Assembly (NCBI GenBank): GCA_943704495.1 | Contig: CALSCR010003739.1 | Coordinates: 1-22,446, forward strand | Length of the DNA stretch: 22,446 bases | Source of the DNA: Pigoraptor chileana | Taxonomy: Eukaryota > Opisthokonta > Filasterea | Reading direction: 5' to 3' | Shown: piece by piece, positions 9,101-18,100 of the stretch | Layout: each line of letters starts with the position of its first letter | Numbering within the stretch: the stretch's first letter is position 1 | Position numbers and translations under genes: made by a program | Notes under the pieces: model-generated | Told to the model about the DNA's origin: nothing | Database searches by the model: none | The model's input: the letters and a program-made list of their open reading frames with translations, nothing else

Positions 9101-12100
9101 CAGTGCACAGGCCACGAACGAGGCGACGCTCGAGAATATGCTCAAGAAGGTCGAGCAGGCGTGGGCGACCACCGAGTTTATCATTATTCCGCACAGGGAC
9201 TCGAAGGTGTGTATGTGTGTGTGTGTGTTTTTTCCATATCTTGATTGAGAAGCCCCCAGAGACATATGCATTACTCCCACTCCACAAAAGTATGCATACC
9301 AAAACCAATCATCACCTACATTTCTTCTTTCTCTAACCTCGTTTGGCACAGGACGTGTGCATCGTGGGCGGCGTCGATGACATTCTGACGCTACTCGAGG
9401 ACAGCCAGGTCACCGTCAGCACCATTCGGGGCAGCCGCTATGTTGCGCCCATCAAAAACTCTGTCGAGGAGTGGGACCGCCAGCTCGCTCTCTTTGCAGA
9501 GACTCTTGACGAGTGGACTCGCTGCCAGCGCAACTGGCTCTACCTGGAAAACATCTTTACGGCGCCGGACATTCAGCGTCAGCTTCCCAACGAAGCGCGG
9601 CTGTTTGCTCTCGTCGACAAGAGCTGGAAGGACATTATGCGCAAAACACGTGACAATCCGAATGCGCTCAAGGCGGGCACTGCGCCGGGCGTGCTCGAGG
9701 CTTTGCGGACGAACAACGCGCATCTCGAAGACATTCAAAAGTGCCTGGAAGACTACCTCGAGACGAAGCGACTCGTTTTCCCGCGCTTTTACTTTCTCTC
9801 CAACGACGAGCTCCTTGAGATCCTTGCGCAGACGCGCAACCCGCATGCCGTGCAGGCGCACCTCCGCAAGTGCTTTGACAACATTGCGAGGCTGGAGTTC
9901 TCGCCCGAGGCACGCAGCATCGACATTCTCGGCATGGTGTCCAGCGAGGGCGAGCGCGTGTCCCTCGGTAAGAACCTTAAGGCCCGCGGTAACGTGGAGG
10001 CATGGCTGGGTAACGTGGAGACTGCGATGGTGCAGTCACTGCGACGGCTGCTCAAGGGCGCGCTCGTCGAGTACGGACGCCGGTCACGTGAGGAGTGGAT
10101 TTTGGACCAGCCTGGGCAGGTCGCACTGACAGCCGCGCAGATCATTTGGTGTCGGGAAACAACCCGTTGTCTGTCGGGAGACGCTGGCGCGGTCGAATCG
10201 CTGCGCCTTCTTCGTGAGGAGTGGATTGAGGTTGGTGTGCGCCTGTTGTGTTTGCGTTTCGGCTTTGTTGCCTCCCTTGTTCTATTGTTGTTGTCGACAT
10301 AATTCCTGCTAATCTTTCTTGCAATCCCCCAAACACACACACATGCACACACACACACGCATAGAACCTGAGCTCGCTGGCTGCGCTTGTGCGTGGCGAC
10401 CTCACCGCCGTCCAACGTGCCTCAATCGGTGCGCTGATCACCATCGACGTGCACGCACGTGACATTCTCGGCGAGCTTCATGCTGCCGCCGCCCAATCGC
10501 AGCACGACTTTGAGTGGACAAAGCAGCTCCGTTACTACTGGGACCAGGATGAGGATAACTGTGTTGTCCAGCAGACAAACTCGTCGTTCACGTACGGACA
10601 CGAGTACCTCGGGTGCACTCCACGTCTCGTCATTACGCCTCTGACCGACCGATGCTACCTGACGCTGACCGGCGCCCTGCATTTGCATCTCGGCGGTGCG
10701 CCCGCGGGTCCCGCAGGCACGGGCAAGACGGAGACAGTGAAGGATCTGTCCAAGGCACTCGCGAAGCAGTGTCTTGTCTTCAACTGCAGCGAAGGACTCG
10801 ACTACAAGATGATGGGCAAGTTCTGGTCGGGCTTGTCGCAGAGTGGCGCGTGGTGCTGCTTTGACGAGTTCAACCGCATCGACCTCGAGGTGCTTTCCGT
10901 CATTGCCGAGCAGATTCGCACGATCAAGAGCGCAAAGGACGTCGGCGCGCAACGGTTTGTCTTTGAGGGACGCGAGATCAAGCTCAATCCCACGTGCGGG
11001 TTTTTCATCACGATGAACCCGGGATACGCCGGGCGTGTCGAACTTCCCGACAACTTGAAGGCGCTGTTCCGCCCTGTTGCCATGATGATCCCCGACTATG
11101 GCCTGATTGCCGAGATCATTCTTTATTCCGAGGGATTTGAGCAGGCAAAGGAACTGTCCCAGAAGCTCGTCTCGCTGTACAAGCTCGCCAACGAACAGCT
11201 CTCGCGGCAGGATCACTACGACTTTGGTATGCGCGCTGTCAAGTCGGTGCTTACTATGGCGGGCAGTCTCAAACGCAGCAATCCGACGTCGTCTGAGGAC
11301 ATTCTGCTGATCCGCTCGCTGAGGGACAGCAACCTCCCCAAGTTTCTCGCTGAGGACGTGCCGTTGTTTGAGGGCATTCTCGCGGATCTGTTCCCCGGCG
11401 TGCAGATGCCTGTCGACGATTTTGGCGCGGTGCAAGAAGCCATACTGAGCGCGCTCGCGGAGGGAAAGAAGCAGGCCGTGCCACTGCAAATTGCAAAGAC
11501 GATTCAGCTCTTCCAGACAATGAACGTGCGCCACGGCGTGATGCTTGTCGGACCCACCGGAGGCGGCAAGTCCACCTGTCACGTGACCCTCGCCCGGGCC
11601 CTGAACATTCTCAAGGAGAAGAGTGGGAAGCACGAGGGCGTGCGCACGTACACACTCAATCCGAAGTCAATCACTCTGGGCGAGCTCTATGGCCGCTTTG
11701 ATCCCAACACGCTCGAGTGGACGGACGGTCTTCTCGCATCCCTCGTGCGCGCTTCTGTCGCCGATTCGTCGCCAATGCAAAAGTGGGTCATTTGTGACGG
11801 CCCCGTGGACTCGCTCTGGATTGAGAACATGAACTCTGCTCTCGACGACAGCAAGCTTCTCTGTCTTGCAAACGGAGAGCGTATCCAGCTGACGCCGACG
11901 GTGCGCATGATGTTTGAGGTGGAGGACCTCTCTGTCGCATCGCCCGCAACCGTCAGTCGATGCGGAATGGTGTACATTGACGCCGGTGAGCTCGGTTGGC
12001 GGCCGTATGTGCGCTCATGGTCACACCGCCTGCCAGTGCAGCTCTCTGACGACTGCCGCGAGCACGTGATTGCCCTCTTTGAGCAGTTTGTGGATCAGGG

Positions 12101-15100
12101 ACTCAAGTACATCCGGTCGCTCGAGAACCCAGAGTACATTCCATCGATCGACCTCAACCTCGTGTCAAGCCTCTGCGCGTTGTTTGAGTCGCTTGTGCGC
12201 CCCGGACGCGGCCTCAATTACGACCTGGACACGCTCTCCACAAACAGCATCCTCACGTGCGTCTTTGTCTTTTCGTACGTGTGGTCGATTGGCGGCAACC
12301 TGGCGGACGGGCGCCAGGACGAGTTTGACTCGATCGCGCGCGAGATGTTCGAGGGACTTCCTGGCATTCGCATTCCGTCACAAAAGACGCTCTATCACTA
12401 CTACGTCGACCTCCGCAACGGAGACTTTATGGCATGGGACCACTCGCTGACCAACTTCAAGTACCAAAAGGACACACCGTTCCTCTCAATCCTCGTCCCC
12501 ACCGTCGACACAATCCGCTTTTCGTACATTTTGCGCGCGCTCGTGGATGCCGGACGCCCCGTTCTGTTTGGTGGCACCACGGGTGTTGGCAAGTCGTCGA
12601 TCGTGACGGATTTTCTGGCGGCAAGCACCTCTGAGAGTGCGGGCGATGCGCGCGTCGACTCCATTGCGATGCAGTTTAGCGCACAGACGGACAGCAATCG
12701 CATACAGAACATCATGGTCTCCAAGCTGGACCGCAAACGCAAGAATGTTCTCGGCGGCCACAACGGGCGTCGCATGCTTCTATTTGTGGACGACCTCAAC
12801 ATGCCCCAAAAGGAGAAGTTTGGCGCGCAGCCGCCGATTGAGCTGCTGCGACAGTACCTCGACTGCGGCGGTTTCTACGACCGCCAGCGCCTCCAGTGGC
12901 TTGAGGTGCAGGACGTCACTCTGATGGCCGCATGCTCACCCCCCGGAGGTGGCCGATCCGCTGTAAGCCCGCGACTGTTCCGCCACTTTAACATGCTTTC
13001 GCTCCCGCGTCCCTCTGAGGACACGCTGCGACACGTGTTTGGGGGCATTCTGGAGGGATTTGTCGATGCCCACCACTTTTCCGATGAAGTGCGTGGTGCC
13101 GCGCGTGGCATTGTGGCGGCAAGCGTCGAGCTATACACCCGCCTGTGCGCTGATCTTCTTCCGACACCGGCCAAGTCACACTACACGTTCAACCTCCGCG
13201 ATCTGTCAAAGGTGATACAGGGAATGCTGCAGGCCGACCCCCTCAACCTCAAGACACGCGACGGATTCCTGCGGTTGTTTGTGCACGAGGCCTCGCGTGT
13301 GTACCACGACCGCCTGATCGACAAGGGTGACAAGCTGTACTTTTACACGCAGGTGTCGCAGCTCCTTGCGCGCCAATTTTCGCTGTCGTGGGCACCCGAG
13401 CGCTTCATTGAGAAGCCGATTCTTTTTGGCGACTTTTTGGAGGGTGTTGGATCGAGCAACCGCACTTACAGGGAGATCGAGGACATGGCACGGCTGACGC
13501 GCACGCTTGAAGAATACCTGGACGACATGAATTCGGCCACCAACAAGAGCCAGCGCCTCGTCTTCTTCATGGACGCCATCGAGCACGTCTCGCGCATATC
13601 GCGAATGATTAGACAGTCTGGCGGGAATGCGCTTCTTGTGGGCGTGGGCGGCACGGGCAAGCAGTCGCTGACTAAGCTCGCGTGCCACATGGCCGGGCAC
13701 AAGTGCTTTCAGCTGGAGCTCACACGCGGATACGGATACCCCGACTTTCGTGAGGATCTCCGCCGCCTGTATCGCATGACAGGCATACAGGGAAGCTCTG
13801 CGGTGTTTCTGCTCACCGACGGACAGATCATTCGCGAGTCGTTTCTGGAGGACATTAATGCCATGCTCAACACTGGCGAGGTGCCCAACCTGTTTGAGGC
13901 CGAAGACTACGAGCAGATCATCACGGACATCCGCCCCATTGCGCGTGCCGCCGGTCTTCCCGAGGGACGCGACGCCCTCTACCGTCTCTTCATCCAGCGC
14001 GTTCGCGAGCGCCTCCACATTGTGCTGTGCATGAGCCCCGTGGGAGAGGCGTTCCGTCGTCGCTGCCGCATGAACCCGTCGCTGATCAACTGCTGCGTGA
14101 TCGACTGGTTTTCTGCGTGGCCACGCGAGGCTCTACTCTCTGTGTCTCAGCGCTTTTTGGACGCGGTGGACCTCGGAGCGCCCACACATGCGGAAAACCA
14201 GGCACTGCGCAACAAGGTCAGCGAAATGTGCGTGGAAGTGCACGTGAGCGTCACGGAGGCGAGCAAGCGCTACTACCAAGAGTTGCGCCGACACTACTAC
14301 ACAACGCCGACTAGCTATCTTGAGCTCATCAATCTGTACACGTCAGTGCTTGACGAGAAGCGGATGGAGCTGCGGACGAACAGGGACCGCCTCCGCAGCG
14401 GACTCGGAAAGCTCGAGGAGACGAATGCAATGGTCAATCGCATGCAGGAGGAGCTGAGTGCGCTGAGGCCCGAGCTCGAGTCGAAGGCACGTGACACGGA
14501 GACGCTGCTGATGCGGCTTGCGCAGGACCAGGAGTCGGTCGACGCTGTCAAACGCGTTGTCGAGCAAGAGGAGGCCATTGTGCGCGACCAGGCCAACGAG
14601 TGCGAGGTGCGTGGGCGTGCGGGCGTGTGTGTGTGTGTGGGCATGTTTTGTGTGTAATGTGTGTGGGCATGTTTTGTGTGTAATGTGTGCATCTCCCGTG
14701 GGGATATCGATTGTGAAGTGCCACCTGTGAGTGTCTCCACCGGAACGCATGCCAGGAAATTAACACAACCCTCTTGAATGTACACCCTTCACACACTTCA
14801 CACAAACTACACATTGCAGGCGATTGCGGCCGAGGCACAGCGCGATCTCGACGAAGCACTGCCCGCACTCGACGCCGCGATTTCGGCACTCGATTCCCTC
14901 GACAAATCAGATATTGCGGAGATTCGCGTGTACACGAAGCCACCCGAGATGGTCATGACGGTGATGGAGGCCGTGTGCGTCTTGCTCCAGGAGAAGCCCG
15001 ACTGGCCCACCGCAAAGACTGTGCTGTCCGACAACGGCTTTCTCAAGCGACTCATGTCGTTTGACAAGAGTCACATTCCGGGATCCGTACTCGGCAAACT

Positions 15101-18100
15101 TAAAAAGTACGTCGAGAACCCAAGCTTCACGCCTGACAATGTCGGAAAGATCTCAGTGGCGTGCCGATCGATGTGCATGTGGGTGCTTGCGCTGGACAAG
15201 TTTGCCAAGGTATTCAAAGTCGTTGAGCCGAAGCGGCAGCGGCTGGAGCAGGCGCAGGTCTTCCTCGAGGAGGCGCGCGAGACGCTCCAGGAGAAGCAAA
15301 GCGCGCTGTTTGAGGTGCGCACGAAGCTTGAGGAGCTGCGTCTGCACTACGAACAGAGCCTTGCGGCCAAGGAACAGCTGGCGGAGAGGATTGACGAGAC
15401 GAGCAAGAAGCACGAACGCGCATCCAAGCTGACCACTGCCCTTGCTGACGAGCGCACCCGCTGGGCGGAGACTGTCGCACAGCTGGACCGCGGGATTGCC
15501 AATCTAGTTGGAAACATTTTCGTGTCGTCTGCCTGCGTTGCGTACTTTGGCGCATTCACGTCGAGCTATCGCCGGGATTTGGTGTCGGCGTGGATATTGC
15601 AGTGCAAGGCTGTTGGTCTTCCCGTCTCTGAAAACTACTCTCTGGTGGGCGTGCTCGCGGACCCCGTCAAAGTGCGCGACTGGAATATCGGAGGCCTTCC
15701 GACAGACTCGCACTCGACGGAGAATGGCCTGTTGGTGTCACGTGGGCGCCGCTGGCCGCTGATGATTGATCCGCAGGGCCAGGCAAACCGCTGGGTGCGC
15801 AATATGGAGTCCAAGAACGGATTGCGGATTGTGAAGCAGACGGACGCAAACTACCTCCGAACGCTCGAGAATGCAATCCGGATTGGCAGTCCCGTGCTCA
15901 TGGAGGAGCTTGGAGAGGAGCTGGATCCGGCCCTCGAGCCAGTCCTACTTAAGCAGACGTTCAAGCAGGGCCCCCGGATGCTCATTCGGCTGGGAGACTC
16001 TGACATTGACTATGACAAGAACTTCCGCCTGTACCTCACCACGAAGTTGGCCAACCCGCATTACATGCCCGAGACGTGCATTAAGGTGAGAAGAATGCAC
16101 TGATATTGCGTGCGTCCATTTGTTTGTTGCTGTTGTTAAAGTGTTCTTTTCTATTTATTGTGGAATGTTGTTGAAAGAGTTGCACACAGACATATACTGA
16201 CACGCCATCACCACCACCACCACCACCACCACCACCACCACCACCACCAACAACAACACCACCATCAACAACGACATCTTGATGATCGACTCCATCAATT
16301 GATACCAGGTGACGATCATCAACTTCACCGTTACGCAAGAGGGACTGGAGGACCAGCTTCTCGGCGACGTCGTCAAAGCCGAGCGCCCTGAGCTTGAAGA
16401 GCTTCGCAATTCGCTCATTGTGCGCATGGCAGAGGACAAGAAGCAGCTGCGTGCCATCGAAGACCGCATCCTCCACCTTCTCTTTACGTCGCAGGGGTCC
16501 ATTCTCGACGACGAAGTGCTGATCAACACACTCAACGACTCGAAGGCAACCTCTGCCGTCATCCAAAGCCGCGTGCGCGAGAGTGAGCAGACCGAAGCAG
16601 AGATCAACAGCGCGCGGTCGGCGTATCTCCCCGTTGCCATCCGGGGCACCGTCCTCTACTTTGTCATTGCGGATCTCGCGGAAATGGACCCAATGTACCA
16701 GTACTCGCTCAAGTACTTTACGGCGTTGTTTAACCACTGCATACGCGCGTCGGAAATGTCGAGCGATCTTGGACAGCGCCTGCAAACGCTCCTCACAAAC
16801 ATTACGGCGACAATATACGGGAACGTCTCGCGCGGTCTTTTTGAGCGCCACAAGCTGATCTTTTCGTTTCTCATTGCCGTTCAGATTCAGCGCAAGGCGG
16901 GCATCATATCGGACGCCGAGTGGAGCTTTCTCCTGAGGGGACCGTCGTTCATGGCGTCGGAGGGACGGGCGAGCCAGCCCGAGTACCGCTGGCTAACAAA
17001 GGGCATGTGGCGCAGCTTTTCATTCCTCGATCAGAATCTGCCTGCGTTCAAGGGCATTGCTGCAGATCTAAGCGAGAACCCGGCAGTGTGGGAGGCGTTT
17101 GCGGGGTCTGAAAATCCGTTCCGTGCGCAGCTGTCGAAGGCGTGGGAGTCGCTCAATCCGTTTCGCCATCTCATACTCGTTCGAGTTCTCGCCGAGGACA
17201 AACTCACGCGTGCCATTGGCGAGTTTGTTGTCCAGACACTCGGCCGCACCTTTGTCGAGTCACCGCCCTTTGATCTCGGGCGGGCGTTCCAGGACAGCTC
17301 TCCGGCGACGCCGCTCATCTTTGTCCTTTCTGAGGGCTCTGATCCCGCGGGGTCTCTGCTTCGCTTTGCTGCGGATCGCAATTACACGAACCGGATGCAC
17401 ATGATCTCGCTGGGACAGGGACAGGGTGCCGTGGCGGAGGAGCTGATTGCGCGCGCCATTCGCAGCGGCGACTGGGTCTTCCTGCAGAACTGCCATCTCG
17501 CGTCGTCGTGGATGGTGAGCATGGAGGCGCTTGTCTCTGAATTTTCAAGCCCCGAGGCCGAGCTGCACCCGGACTTCCGCCTGTGGTTGAGCTCGATGCC
17601 CGCCAAGTCCTTTCCAGTATCTGTTCTCCAGAACGGCGTCAAGATGACGATTGAGCCCCCGCGCGGATTGCGCGCCAATTTGAAGAGGTCGTTTGGTGAA
17701 ATGACCGATGCGGAGTTTGAAGACACGAAGGCAGGACGCCACTGGAAGAAGATGCTGTTTGCGCTGTGCTTTTTCAACGCGATCATTCACGAGCGCAAGA
17801 AGTTTGGCCCTCTCGGTTTCAACATCAAATACGACTTCACTGTTAGTGATCTCGAGGTGTCCATGTCGTTTTTGCGAATGTATCTCGCAGACAAGACGGA
17901 GGTGCCGTGGCTTGCCCTGCGCTACTTGACAGGCGACATTGTGTACGGAGGGCGCGTGACGGACGACTGGGATCGCCGCTGTCTCAAGGCGGTCATCGCG
18001 CGCTTTTACAAACCCGAAATACTCGAGGACAGGTTCCCACTTGCCGAGGGCAACGACTACTTTGTGCCTCCCACGGGGATGCTCGAATCGTACCGCCGCT

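Larger units (their letters stand above)
8215..10560 (+). other. Dynein linker region (residues about 949-1575, interrupted by introns 2-4)
   Basis: This is the mechanical linker that swings across the AAA ring. Motifs in order are LLWTSLREWDELREAW, LPPNTTVPKLK, DLRNPALKSRHW, TTEFIIIPHRDSKDV, CQRNWLYLENIF, PRFYFLSNDELLEIL, LGKNLKARGNVEAWLG and ITIDVHARDI. All are family hallmarks. Exon joins at 8594/8783, 9206/9352 and 10230/10365 fall inside conserved blocks without gain or loss of residues. Confidence 0.8.
14345..15515 (+). other. Dynein stalk coiled coil with microtubule-binding domain (interrupted by intron 5)
   Basis: The coiled coil CC1 runs from about 14345 to the exon 5 end and into exon 6 (EALPALDAAISALDSLDK). 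The microtubule-binding tip is about 14910-15210, with KPPEMVMTVMEAV, DWPTAK, FLKRLMSFDKSHIP and SMCMWVLALDKFAKV. The return coil CC2 (VVEPKRQRLEQAQ to about 15515) is rich in Glu, Lys and Leu heptads. The tip has the ordinary length for inner-arm chains and shows no large insertion. Confidence 0.85.
15516..17900 (+). other. Dynein AAA5 and AAA6 modules (interrupted by intron 6)
   Basis: AAA5 begins after the stalk with NIFVSSACVAYFGAFT and includes STENGLLVSRGRRWPLMIDPQ and IRLGDSDIDYDKNFRLY. After intron 6 come VTIINFTVTQEGLEDQLL, then AAA6 with LSEGSDPAGSLLRFA, SLGQGQGAVAEELI, WVFLQNCHL and ERKKFGPLGFNIKYDF. These last two modules lack working P-loops in dyneins generally, and none is seen here. 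Confidence 0.82.

Noticed and set aside
10422-11633. Long antisense frame opposite dynein exon 5 (403 codons)
   Set aside because: It mirrors the G/C-rich third positions of the true coding strand, and the + strand carries AAA1 and AAA2 motifs at the same place.
13206-14018. 270-codon antisense frame opposite AAA3/AAA4
   Set aside because: This is a codon-bias shadow of the dynein frame with no independent evidence.
14639-14690. CRISPR-like or regulatory repeat array
   Set aside because: Only two adjacent copies without spacers, in a eukaryotic intron.
16158-16391. Frame with a run of 14 or more histidines, and antisense valine runs
   Set aside because: The run is the (CAC)n repeat of intron 6. 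The flanking splice sites and the dynein frame remove it.
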